Positions 46,805-55,887 of a DNA stretch of 64,000 nt are shown here, piece after piece. The translations under genes were made by a program, and so were the position numbers. The notes beneath the pieces are model-generated. The model worked only from the letters and a program-made list of their open reading frames with translations, had not been told where the DNA came from and did no database searches. Position 1 is the first letter of the stretch; the number at the start of each line of letters is the position of its first letter. The DNA comes from Glycocaulis alkaliphilus (GTDB lineage Bacteria; Pseudomonadota; Alphaproteobacteria; Caulobacterales; Maricaulaceae): positions 1,736,001-1,800,000 of the forward strand of contig NZ_CP018911.1 of the NCBI RefSeq assembly GCF_004000605.1. The letters are read 5' to 3'.

Positions 46805-48079
46805 ATGTTGAAATCCATGATCTCTGCAGCCGCCTTGGCCGCCATCAGTCTTGGTACGGCATCAGCCCAGACCATTGCCGTCACCAATGGCCGTGTCGTC
46901 ACCAATAGCGATGCCGGCATCGTCGAAAGCGGTTCGGTGCTTATCCAGGACGGCTTTATCGTGGCCGCTGGCGCGAACATCGCCATTCCCGCTGGCGTGG
47001 ACACCATCGACGCCAATGGCGGCTGGATCACGCCGGGCATCTTCCACCCGCACACCCAGCTTGGCCTGATCGAAGTGGGCCTTGAAAGCACCACCTCCGA
47101 CGTGTCGGCGCCGGGCGCCAGCTTCACCGCCGCGATCGATGTGGCCGACGGGTTCAACCCGTCGGGCGGACATATCCCGGACAGCCGCCGCCGGGGGATT
47201 ACCCGCTTTGCGGTATTCCCCTCCACCGCACGCGGCGTGATTGGCGGGCGCGGCGCACTGGCCAACAGCTCCGGCAGGCCGGATTCGCTCTTTGACGACC
47301 GCACCTTCCTCTATATCGACCTGTCGCAATCGGGCGCACAGACCGCTGGCGGATCACGCAATGCGGCCTGGGCCTATCTGCGCGCTGCCTTCGAGGATGC
47401 CCGCTTCTATCCGGGCCGCTTCATGTCCCACCATGAGGGCGATGCCATCAACCGTTTCGACGCGGCGTCGCTGGTGTCTGCCGTGCGCGGCGAAATCCCG
47501 ATTGCCCTTCAGGTGGAACGCGCATCCGACATCCGCCGTGCCCTGCGCTTTGCCCAGCAGCATCCCTCAGCGCGCTTCATTCTGGTCGGCGCGGCCGAAA
47601 GCTGGATGGTCGCCGACGAAATCGCCGCCGCGGGCATTCCCGTCATCATCGACCCCTTGCGTAACCTGCCTGCCAGCTTTGACGTGCTGGCGGCACGCCT
47701 GGACGCCCCTGCACGCCTGCATGCCGCAGGCGTGCAAACCGCCTACACCACGATCAGCGCGGACCTCTATTTCAACCCCCGCCTGATCACTCAGCACGCC
47801 GGCAATGCGGTTGCCAATGGCGCTAGCTGGGAGGATGCCTTCCGCGCCATCACCCTCACCCCGGCCGAGATCCACGGCGTAGGCGAGCGCTATGGCGCTC
47901 TTGCAGAGGGTTATGCCGGCGATGTGGTGGTCTGGGATGGTGACCCGCTGGAGGTGATGAGTGCGCCGGTGGCCGTCATCATTGACGGCGAGAACCAGTC
48001 CCTGGTCTCGCGCCAGTCACGTCTGGCAGAGCGCTATGCCGAGCAGGTACCAAACGGGCATTATGGCTATCGCCACTAG
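46805..48079 (+). CDS. Secreted amidohydrolase-like protein, apparently degenerate
   Basis: 424-residue secreted protein (signal MLKSMISAAALAAISLGTASA) with the same barrel plan as the gene before it: N-terminal strands, an HxH at residues 81-83 (PGIFHPHTQLG), and a C-terminal strand set with EGYAGDVVVWDGDPLEV. The later metal-ligand positions seem lost: the histidine site reads LQVERAS, the next FILVGAAESW, and the aspartate site TAYTTISADL. It is therefore likely a non-catalytic paralogue or a partner subunit of the 45343-46803 enzyme. The start ATG comes one base after the preceding stop, so the two are co-translated. This ligand comparison was made by eye. Confidence 0.85.
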   Translation: MLKSMISAAALAAISLGTASAQTIAVTNGRVVTNSDAGIVESGSVLIQDGFIVAAGANIAIPAGVDTIDANGGWITPGIFHPHTQLGLIEVGLESTTSDVSAPGASFTAAIDVADGFNPSGGHIPDSRRRGITRFAVFPSTARGVIGGRGALANSSGRPDSLFDDRTFLYIDLSQSGAQTAGGSRNAAWAYLRAAFEDARFYPGRFMSHHEGDAINRFDAASLVSAVRGEIPIALQVERASDIRRALRFAQQHPSARFILVGAAESWMVADEIAAAGIPVIIDPLRNLPASFDVLAARLDAPARLHAAGVQTAYTTISADLYFNPRLITQHAGNAVANGASWEDAFRAITLTPAEIHGVGERYGALAEGYAGDVVVWDGDPLEVMSAPVAVIIDGENQSLVSRQSRLAERYAEQVPNGHYGYRH

Positions 48080-48262
48080 AGAGAATCGCTGCCGCAGGTA
48101 TGGGCGTTAAGCCACAGTGCGGCACTGATACATCACGTCTGCGCTAGGACGCGTTGACACCCAATGGCGCGCGCCTATGTTGCGCGACGCAAGCGGCTTG
48201 CGATCCGCGCGACCCGCCCGAACGTACGATAGCGCGCCCCGTGCCATAATGGCGGGGCGGAT

Positions 48263-49678
48263 ATGAGGCGCATGACTTTTGATGATCTGGGCTTGAGCCC
48301 GAACCTGCTGGCAGCCATCAAGGACGCTGGCTATACCGCCCCTACCCCCATTCAGGCCGGTGCCATTCCGGTGGCATTGACCGGACGCGACGTTCTGGGC
48401 ATTGCCCAGACGGGTACGGGCAAGACCGCCTCCTTCACCCTGCCGCTCATCGAACGCCTGTCGCGTGGCCGTGCCCGTGCCCGCATGCCGCGCTCGCTCA
48501 TTCTCTGCCCGACGCGCGAACTCGCCGACCAGGTGGCACAGAATGTCCGCCTCTACGCGAAGAACCACAAGCTGACCATGGCGCTGCTGATTGGCGGGGT
48601 CGCCTTCCAGCCGCAAAAGGAGATTCTCGACAAGGGCGCGGACATTCTCATCGCGACGCCCGGCCGCCTGCTCGACCATTTTGAACGCGGTGGTCTGATG
48701 CTCATGGGCATCGAGATCATGATCGTCGACGAAGCCGACCGCATGCTGGACATGGGCTTTATCCCGGACATCGAGCGCATTTTCTCGCTGGTTCCGCCGC
48801 GCCGCCAGACGCTGTTCTTCTCCGCAACGATGCCCAACGAGATCGTGCGGATCGTCAATACCTTCCTGAAAGATCCCGAGCGCATCGAAGTCTCGCGCCC
48901 TGCGCAGACCGCTGAGACCATCAAGCAATACATCGTGCGCGTCGCCGATGGCTCTCCGGCGGGCAAACGTGCCGCGCTGCGTGCTGCGATCAACCGCGAT
49001 GGCGTGAAGAACGGTATCGTGTTCTGCAACCGCAAACGCGATGTCGATATTGTCGCGCGCTCGCTGCAACGCCATGGCTTCTCTGCGGCCCCGATCCACG
49101 GTGATCTGGCACAGGCCCAGCGGATGAAGACGCTGGCCGATTTCAAATCGGATCAGGTGCGCATTCTCGTGGCGTCCGACGTCGCCGCGCGCGGTCTGGA
49201 TATTCCCGCCGTCAGCCATGTCTTCAATTTCGACATCCCGCGCAACGCCGATGATTATGTCCACCGCATTGGCAGGACCGGCCGCGCCGGGCTGACCGGG
49301 GAATCGATCACGCTGGTAACGGGCGATGACAAGAAGTCGCTGGCCAATGTGGTGAAGCTTATCGGGTCAGAGCCAGAGACGCTGGCGCTTGATGGCGCTG
49401 CAACGCCCGCCGCCGCACCCGCAAGGACAGACGACGCCGAAGGCGAGGTCAAGGCAGCCCGCTCACGCCGTGGCGGCCGCTCCCGGACGCGCCCCGCAAC
49501 TGACAAGCCCGATGACCAGGCCGCGGCCAAGGCCCCAGCCGACGCCCCTGCCCCCACTCCTGCAAACGACGCACAAAAGGGCAAACGCGCAAAACCGGCG
49601 AGCAAGGACGCGGGCGTTGAAGCGGCCGGCTTTGGCGATCATGTGCCAGAGTTCCTCTTGCGTTCGGCGCTCGGCTAG
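48263..49678 (+). CDS. rhlE: DEAD-box RNA helicase (RhlE-like)
   Basis: 471-residue ATP-dependent RNA helicase. Motifs in order: Q motif (FDDLGLSP ... APTPIQAGAIP), I GIAQTGTGKTASFTLP, Ia LCPTRELADQ, Ib ATPGRLLDH, II IVDEADRMLDMGF, III FSATMP, IV GIVFCNRKRDVD, V RILVASDVAARGLDIP, VI YVHRIGRTGRAG. The final 90 residues are basic and Ala/Pro-rich (low complexity), typical of RhlE-type tails. Roles include ribosome assembly and RNA turnover. The 48080-48262 gap has no gene. Two in-frame ATGs nine bases apart (48263, 48272) are possible starts. Confidence 0.94.
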   Translation: MRRMTFDDLGLSPNLLAAIKDAGYTAPTPIQAGAIPVALTGRDVLGIAQTGTGKTASFTLPLIERLSRGRARARMPRSLILCPTRELADQVAQNVRLYAKNHKLTMALLIGGVAFQPQKEILDKGADILIATPGRLLDHFERGGLMLMGIEIMIVDEADRMLDMGFIPDIERIFSLVPPRRQTLFFSATMPNEIVRIVNTFLKDPERIEVSRPAQTAETIKQYIVRVADGSPAGKRAALRAAINRDGVKNGIVFCNRKRDVDIVARSLQRHGFSAAPIHGDLAQAQRMKTLADFKSDQVRILVASDVAARGLDIPAVSHVFNFDIPRNADDYVHRIGRTGRAGLTGESITLVTGDDKKSLANVVKLIGSEPETLALDGAATPAAAPARTDDAEGEVKAARSRRGGRSRTRPATDKPDDQAAAKAPADAPAPTPANDAQKGKRAKPASKDAGVEAAGFGDHVPEFLLRSALG

Positions 49679-49800
49679 GCTTGAAAATAATTCAAATTCG
49701 GCGGTCGCGTTTACCCCATCTTTCCAAAACGCCCCTAATCTCCCCTCCCAAGGGAGTCATTGGTCCGAAGAATTCGGTCTGAGAAAACGGGGAAAGTCAC

Positions 49801-50856
49801 GTGAACGGTCGCTTGCAAACACATGAAGGTTTTGATCTGGCGCGACGAGCGCTGGATCTGATGGTCGAGCACAAGGTTGCTCCCACCCCCCAAAACTATG
49901 CCGTCTGGGTCGCTTATGTCTCTGACTCCATCCCCGAGCTGTCAGAAGCACTTCAGAGCGCCGTAGACAAGGGCGGGCCGATTGATGACGAGCTGTGCGA
50001 CGAGCTCTATGACCGCTATTTCACCTTCAAGCGCATTCAGGACGCTGTTCTTGATACCGGCGGCGCTATGAGCCGCGAACTCGGCGCGGTGGTGAAAACC
50101 CTGGAAGCGGCCGAACGCGACACCGCCGCTTATGGCGAGGCCCTGGCTGGCGCGTCCGGCCAGCTGGACGACGCCACAGACACGGTCACCTTCAAACGCA
50201 TGGTGGAGGGACTGGTATCCGCCACTGCCCGCATGCAGCGCCGTTCGAGGGAGCTGGAGCGCCGCCTGCAGGAAACCTCCGTCGAGGTGAACCAGCTGCG
50301 CGGCAATCTCGAAAAGGTCCGCGAAGAAGCGATGACCGATGCCCTCACCGGCCTCGCCAACCGCAAACGCTTTGACGAGTCCATGCGCAAGGCGCGCCGT
50401 GATTCCGATCTGCAGGGTGACGATTTCTGCCTGGTGCTGTGCGATATCGACCACTTCAAACGCTTCAACGACACCTGGGGTCACCAGACCGGCGATCAGA
50501 TCATCCGCTTTGTCGCGGCCTGCCTCTCCCGCTTTGCAAAAGACACGCACATCGTCGCGCGCTATGGCGGCGAGGAATTTGCCATCGTCATGCCGAAGAC
50601 CCAGCTAGCCGACGCTGCAGAAGTCGCCGAGAAAGTCCGTGCGACCGTTGAGTCCAAGCGCCTCTTGCGCAAATCCACCAACGAGGATCTCGGCCACATC
50701 ACCGTGTCCATGGGGGTATCCCAACACCTGTCTGGCGAATCCGTCGAAAGCCTGATCGAGCGGTCCGACAGCAATCTTTACAAGTCCAAGCAAACTGGCC
50801 GGAACCGCGTCACAGTGGACCGTGCTCAGGACAATACCGGAGTAGCGGCTGCCTAG
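49801..50856 (+). CDS. GGDEF-domain diguanylate cyclase
   Basis: 351-residue cytosolic protein with a helical N-terminal region (residues about 1-165, coiled-coil near 140-170) and a C-terminal GGDEF domain: DALTGLANRKRFDESM near 180, DIDHFKRFNDTWGHQTGDQII near 217 and RYGGEEFAIVMP near 254, giving an active GGEEF signature that makes c-di-GMP from two GTP. An RxxD inhibitory site is not at the usual position before GGEEF (KDTH there), so product inhibition may be weak. There are no membrane spans or known sensor domain. GTG start. It ends in a strong terminator. Confidence 0.92.
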   Translation: MNGRLQTHEGFDLARRALDLMVEHKVAPTPQNYAVWVAYVSDSIPELSEALQSAVDKGGPIDDELCDELYDRYFTFKRIQDAVLDTGGAMSRELGAVVKTLEAAERDTAAYGEALAGASGQLDDATDTVTFKRMVEGLVSATARMQRRSRELERRLQETSVEVNQLRGNLEKVREEAMTDALTGLANRKRFDESMRKARRDSDLQGDDFCLVLCDIDHFKRFNDTWGHQTGDQIIRFVAACLSRFAKDTHIVARYGGEEFAIVMPKTQLADAAEVAEKVRATVESKRLLRKSTNEDLGHITVSMGVSQHLSGESVESLIERSDSNLYKSKQTGRNRVTVDRAQDNTGVAAA

Positions 50857-50900
50857 TCAGCCCCGGTAAAGCGCTTCCCATAACTGCCGTTTCAAACGAG

Positions 50901-50932
50901 AATGCATCTTCGGTCTCCGGGGGTGCATTTTT
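50901..50932 (+). terminator. Rho-independent terminator after the GGDEF gene
   Basis: A 13-bp stem with three G-U wobbles: left strand 50901-50913 (AATGCATCTTCGG), loop TCT, right strand 50917-50929 (CCGGGGGTGCATT), then a T run to 50932. It lies 45 bases after the GGDEF stop. The next reading frame starts four bases later, at 50936. Confidence 0.9.
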
Positions 50933-50935
50933 GTT

Positions 50936-51255
50936 ATGGTGCAGCAGCGTACAGGCGAACCACAATCCCGGTGGCGCGGCGAGAACGTCTCGCGGGTGGA
51001 AAACCTCTCCGACATAATTTTCGCACTGGTGCTGCCCCTGGCGGCGTTGCAGTCTATCCCTCCTCGTTCGATGAGCTGGCAGGGCTCTGGCGCGGGGCGA
51101 TTTCCATTGCCGTCTGCTTTGCGCTGGCATTCCTGCTGCCGGATTCCATCGCGGCTTTTGCCGGAGTGCTGTTCGCGCTCATGGGCCTGATAGCGTGGCT
51201 ATGCTCGGCACGTGCCGAAGCGCGCATCCGCCAGCAGGGCGCCGCAGCGCCTTAG
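50936..51255 (+). pseudogene. Frameshifted TMEM175/DUF1211-like fragment
   Basis: Frame one (50936 onward) encodes SRVENLSDIIFALVLPLAAL then QSIPP, resembling the first helix of TMEM175-like potassium channels (FSD motif as LSD). Near 51054-51066 the sense continues one frame back as SSFDELAGLWRGAISIAVCFALAFLLPD, the expected next helix, ending at TAG 51253. A one-base deletion (or two-base insertion) near there would explain it; no single frame gives a sensible protein throughout. The product is also shorter than family members, so it is likely a decayed gene. Convergent with gst, with overlapping stops. Family assignment is tentative. Confidence 0.5.
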
Positions 51256-51857
51256 GTGACCGTTGGCGGGGCGGTCAGCCTGATGCTGTCACGTTGCTCC
51301 CAGCGCTCCAGAAATGCGCCAAGTTCCGGATGGGCCGCGCGCCAGTCCAGCTCCGCGTACCGCAGGTCAAGATAGGACAGCGCCACGGCAATCGAGAGAG
51401 CGCCGTGGTCTACCGACCGTTCAAACTGGCCGCGCTCACGATCCAGCTGTTCCAGCGTGCGGACGATCCCCCGCTCCCAGCGCTCGGTCCAGAGCTTGTA
51501 GCGCCGGTTGGCCGGCCGGTTCATCTCGATCCGGCGGCCTATGGTCAGGTCCATGAGACCATCCGCAACAGCCTGTTGGCGCAGGACCAGAATGCGGCTC
51601 TCGCCATTGGCAGGAATCCAGCGATCATCGTTCAGCGTGTCTATAAACTCGCAGATCAGCGGAGAATTGATCAGAGCCGGGCCGCTCTTGCGGATCAGGG
51701 CAGGCACCTTGCCGAGCGGATTGGCTGCGTGCAGCGCCGCCGGATCATCCAGCGGCGACACCTCGACCAGCTCGATCTTGCTTTCGAGGCTCTTCTCGAT
51801 GATCAGCGCCCGGCATTTACGGGCGTAAGGCGATGTCGGCGAATAGAACAGCTGCAT
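51252..51857 (-). CDS. Glutathione S-transferase family protein
   Basis: 201 residues. The N-terminal thioredoxin-like domain begins QLFYSPTSPYARKCRALIIEKSLESKIELVEV (Ser/Cys site near residues 9-15), followed by NPLGKVPALI and INSPLICEFIDTL, the cis-Pro and glutathione-binding features. The C-terminal helical domain follows (DLTIGRRIEMNRPANRRYKLWTERWERGIVRTLEQLD, YLDLRYAELDWRAAHPELGAFLERW), in the YibF/GstB-like style. Substrate unknown. It lies 59 bp downstream of sufA but has its own start and a likely terminator between, so it need not be part of the suf operon. Confidence 0.88.
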   Translation of the reverse strand: MQLFYSPTSPYARKCRALIIEKSLESKIELVEVSPLDDPAALHAANPLGKVPALIRKSGPALINSPLICEFIDTLNDDRWIPANGESRILVLRQQAVADGLMDLTIGRRIEMNRPANRRYKLWTERWERGIVRTLEQLDRERGQFERSVDHGALSIAVALSYLDLRYAELDWRAAHPELGAFLERWEQRDSIRLTAPPTVT

Positions 51858-51886
51858 GCAAGCCCCCGAAATTCAGCAACCGGGTT

Positions 51887-51914
51887 TAAAAACTCGCAAG
51901 GCGGACGGCAAGTT
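51887..51914 (-). terminator. Weak terminator downstream of sufA
   Basis: On the minus strand AACUUGC (51914-51908), a ten-base loop, GCGAGUU (51897-51891) with one G-U pair, then about three further U residues. It sits three bases past the sufA stop. The stem is short, so activity is uncertain. Confidence 0.45.
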
Positions 51915-51916
51915 GC

Positions 51917-52276
51917 CTAGACGGCGTTAGCCACAGGAATAATGGTGACGCTTTCGCCACACCCGCACGCATCGGTCTGGTTGGGATTACGGAACACGAA
52001 TTTCGCGTGCAGCGGGGTCACTTCATAGTCGATCTGGCTGCCGAGCAGGAACAGGATCGCCTTGGAATCGATGACGATCTCGACGCCCTGATCCTCCACC
52101 CGCTCATCCAGCGGTGCAGGCGCCTCGACATAGTCCATCGTGTATTCCATGCCCGCGCAGCCGCCATTCTTCACGCCTACGCGCAAATAGCCCTTGCCCT
52201 CACGCGCCATCAGCGCGCGTACGCGCTCCGCAGCGGTTTCGGTGAGAGTGACGGGTTTGGGTCTTTCACGGGCCAT
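51917..52276 (-). CDS. sufA: A-type iron-sulfur cluster carrier
   Basis: 119 residues of the IscA/SufA/ErpA family, which receive Fe-S clusters from the SufBCD scaffold and pass them on. The three cluster cysteines are in KNGGCAGMEY near residue 40 and DACGCGES near 107-109. LRVGVKNGG and VIDSKAILFLLGSQIDYE are family blocks. The position at the end of the suf cluster makes SufA the natural name. It lies ten bases after the DUF59 gene stop, on the same strand. Confidence 0.95.
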   Translation of the reverse strand: MARERPKPVTLTETAAERVRALMAREGKGYLRVGVKNGGCAGMEYTMDYVEAPAPLDERVEDQGVEIVIDSKAILFLLGSQIDYEVTPLHAKFVFRNPNQTDACGCGESVTIIPVANAV

Positions 52277-52286
52277 GGGCTGGCTC

Positions 52287-52733
52287 CTAGAGCATATTCA
52301 GTTGAAGGCGGGCTTCGTCGGTCATCCGGTCCGGCGTCCAGGGCGGGTCGAAGGTGAGGCTCACCTCTGTCCGCTCAACCCCGTCCACCGTATTGCAGGC
52401 ATCCTGCACCCAGCCCGGCATCTCGCCAGCCACCGGGCAGCCAGGCGCGGTCAGCGTCATCTCAACCTTCAGCGTCCGGTCATCTTCCAGATCGACCTTG
52501 TAGATCAGGCCCAGCTCGTAAATGTCGACCGGAATTTCCGGGTCATGCACGCGCTTGAGCGCGGCGACCACATCATCAGTGATGCGCGCGATTTCCTCGG
52601 CCGGGATCGCCCCCTCGCTCTCGGCAGAGGTTTCCGGCGCCAAAGGGCGCACAGGCGCAGCACCCAGATCGATGACATCGCGCTGGCGGCTGGCGGCGGG
52701 GCTGGCAGTGCTGGACATATCGTTCATTCCCAT
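52287..52733 (-). CDS. sufT: SUF-associated DUF59 protein
   Basis: 148 residues. A variable Ala-rich N-terminus (about 45 residues) precedes the DUF59/MIP18 domain: ITDDVVAALKRVHDPEIPVDIYELGLIYKVDLEDDRTLKVEMTLTAPGCPVAGEMPGWV, including the conserved DPEIPV and APGCP motifs with their cysteine near residue 100. Such proteins assist Fe-S protein maturation. It begins six bases after the sufS stop and ends ten bases before sufA, so it is co-transcribed. Start codon is uncertain among three in-frame ATGs (52733, 52727, 52718). Confidence 0.93.
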   Translation of the reverse strand: MGMNDMSSTASPAASRQRDVIDLGAAPVRPLAPETSAESEGAIPAEEIARITDDVVAALKRVHDPEIPVDIYELGLIYKVDLEDDRTLKVEMTLTAPGCPVAGEMPGWVQDACNTVDGVERTEVSLTFDPPWTPDRMTDEARLQLNML

Positions 52734-52738
52734 AAGCC

Positions 52739-53980
52739 CTAGATGAGGAACTCGCGCGCGCGGCGCAAGGCATCGAGGAAGGCATCGACCTCCTCAGGCG
52801 TGTTGTAGACGGCAAAGCTGGCGCGCACGCTGGCGGTAACGCCAAAGCGCTTCATCAGCGGATGGGCGCAGTGATGGCCCGCCCGCACGGCGACGCCATA
52901 GCGGTCCATGAGCTGGGCGATGTCGTGCGCATGGGCGTTCTCCACCACAAACGACACGATAGGCCCCTTGCCGGGTGCCTCACCCAGAATGCGGATACCG
53001 TCCATCGCCTTGAGGCCCGCCGTCACGGCCTCTGCCAGCGCGTGTTCGTGCGCCAGAGCCTCCGGCGTGACGTGTGCGTGCATCCAGTCCAGCGCCGCGC
53101 CAAGCGCAATCACATCGGCGATGGCAGGCGTGCCGGCCTCGAACTTGTGCGGCGGCGCGGCATAGACGACGCCCTCTTCACTGACCTCGGCGATCATCTC
53201 GCCGCCGCCCATGAAGGCCGGCAGACGATCCAGCCAGTCACCCTTCGCATAGAGCGCGCCGGTGGCGTTCGGCCCGTAAAGCTTGTGACCGGTGATGACG
53301 TAGAAATCACAGCCAATGGCCGACACATCGACCGGGCCATGCACAGCCGCCTGCGAGCCATCAAACAGGATCGGCACGCCGTGCCGGTGCGCGATCTCTG
53401 TCAGCGCCTTCGCGTCATTCTTCGTGCCGAGCACGTTGGACATATGGGTGAGCGCCACCATCTTCGTGCGTGAGGTGAAGAGAGCTTCGTAAGCTGCTGT
53501 ATCCAGAGCACCTTCATCCGTCACCGGAACCCAGCGTATAACCACGCCCTTGCGCTCGCGCAGGAAGTGCCACGGCACGATATTGGAGTGGTGCTCCATC
53601 TGGCTGAGGATGATTTCATCACCCTCTTTCAGGCTGTGGCCGATACCCGAAGCCACCAGATTAATCGCCTCGGTCGCCCCGCGGGTCAGCACGATCTCTT
53701 CGTTGCGCGACGCGCCCAGAAACGCGGCGAGCTTGCCGCGCGTCGCCTCGAACGCCTCGGTCGTCTCGTTGGCGAGCGTATGCAGGCCGCGGTGTACGTT
53801 CGCGTAGGAGCCGCGCCAGACATCGCCCAGCGCGTCGATCACCGCTTGCGGTTTCTGCGCGGAGGCGGCGCTGTCCAGATACACCAGCGGCTTGCCATGA
53901 ACCTCGCGCGACAGGATGGGAAATTGCGCGCGGATGGCGTCCACATCGAACGCAGAGGCTGTACGGGCGAGCGCGCTCAC
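52739..53980 (-). CDS. sufS: Cysteine desulfurase SufS
   Basis: SufS (413 residues) removes sulfur from cysteine for the SufBCD scaffold. It is a PLP enzyme: the Schiff-base lysine is in VITGHKLYGPN near residue 228, ALTHMSNVLGT and ILFDGSQAAVHGPVDV precede it, and the persulfide-carrying cysteine is in VRAGHHCAHPLMKRFG near residue 366. QFPILSREVHGKPLVYLDSAASAQKP is the group-II N-terminus. It overlaps sufD by four bases. No sufE or sufU gene is in the cluster. A second cysteine desulfurase lies upstream at 58675. Confidence 0.97.
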   Translation of the reverse strand: MSALARTASAFDVDAIRAQFPILSREVHGKPLVYLDSAASAQKPQAVIDALGDVWRGSYANVHRGLHTLANETTEAFEATRGKLAAFLGASRNEEIVLTRGATEAINLVASGIGHSLKEGDEIILSQMEHHSNIVPWHFLRERKGVVIRWVPVTDEGALDTAAYEALFTSRTKMVALTHMSNVLGTKNDAKALTEIAHRHGVPILFDGSQAAVHGPVDVSAIGCDFYVITGHKLYGPNATGALYAKGDWLDRLPAFMGGGEMIAEVSEEGVVYAAPPHKFEAGTPAIADVIALGAALDWMHAHVTPEALAHEHALAEAVTAGLKAMDGIRILGEAPGKGPIVSFVVENAHAHDIAQLMDRYGVAVRAGHHCAHPLMKRFGVTASVRASFAVYNTPEEVDAFLDALRRAREFLI

Positions 53981-55073
53981 GATACCGCCTCCAAAGCTGC
54001 GTCGAGCCTGGCCAGCAGGGCCTCGCGAACGGTCTCGTCCTCGACGGCGTCCAGCGGCTCGGCCAGGAAGCTGCGCGTCAGCACGGCGCGCGCGCGCGCC
54101 TCAGTGAGCCCGCGCTGGCGCATGTAGAACAGCGCCTCCTCATCGACCGCGCCCAGCGCATTGCCGTGCGCGCAGACTACATCGTCGGCGTAAATCTCCA
54201 GCTCCGGCTTGGCGTAGATTTCCGCGCCATCGGCCAGCAGCAGCCCGCGATGGTTCATCTGCGCGTCGGTCTTCTGCGCGGCCTGCTCGACATGGATCTT
54301 GCCCTGGAAGACGCCGCGCCCGCCCTTGGCCGCCGCGCCCTTGAACAGCTCACGCGTCGCGCCATTCGGGCCGGTGTGGCGCACAATGCCGGTCTGGTCG
54401 AGATGGAGGCCGGAGGCCACCAGATACGATCCGCCGAGCTGAAGCTCCGCGCCCTCGCCTGCATGGCTGACATGGGTTTCCAGCCGGGCGAGCTTCGCGC
54501 CGAAGCCAAGCGTCGTCTGGTGCAGCTTTGCGCGAGCGGCGAGATCGATATCGCTCGTCACCACCAGCACGCCGTCCGGTGAGGCATCCTGCTCGACAAT
54601 CCGGGTCAGCGTCGCGCCCTCGCCCAGCACGATACGCAGGGCGATATTGGCAAATCCTCCGGCTGCCACGCGGTAGCGCTCGTGCAGCGTCGCGCTGACG
54701 CCTGCAGGCACGTTTACGGCTGCGATATGGTGGGATGCGCCCTCGCTGCCTTCAAAGCGTAGCGACAGGCTTTCGCCGTCTTTGAGATCATAGACCGGGC
54801 AGCCCTCCGTCAGACCCGCCGCCAGGCGCGGCATGAGCAGCTCCGGCTGGTGGTCCAGCGTCGCAATCTCGTCGGCCTTGCGCGAGGCGTTGACGGCGAG
54901 CGTGCCGGCCCCTGCCGGTGCCTTGGCGAGCGCGGCACGCAGATCAGACCATTTCCACGCCTCGACGCGCCGGTGCGGCAGACCGCCCGTTTCCAGCGCA
55001 GCGCGCAGCTCGCCCGTGGGCAGGCTGGCCGCGAGCGCCGCTTCAAACGCGGAGAGTTGCGGGACTACACCCA

Positions 55074-55074
<1 letters not shown>
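53977..55074 (-). CDS. sufD: Fe-S scaffold subunit SufD
   Basis: SufD (365 residues) partners SufB and SufC in the cluster-assembly scaffold. It has the SufB/SufD beta-helix core: VNVPAGVSATLHERYRV, GASHHIA and the C-terminal block IHVEQAAQKTDAQMNHRGLLLADGAEIYAKPELEIYADDVVCAHGNALGAVDEEALFYMRQRGL, with the conserved AHGNA histidine near residue 305. It overlaps sufC by one base (TGATG) and sufS by four. The N-terminal part is helical and variable as usual. Confidence 0.96.
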
Positions 55075-55838
<764 letters not shown>

Positions 55839-55887
55839 GTCTTATTCCGTTAAAAGCTGTCTGAACTTGCGGGCGTGCTGATGGTGA

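Noticed and set aside
45376-47304. 642-codon minus-strand open frame
   Set aside because: Opposite the amidohydrolase pair and crossing their junction; no domain content.
48107-49264. 385-codon minus-strand open frame opposite the DEAD-box helicase
   Set aside because: It covers a gene with all helicase motifs; its translation has no recognisable domain and is the usual antisense shadow in GC-rich DNA.
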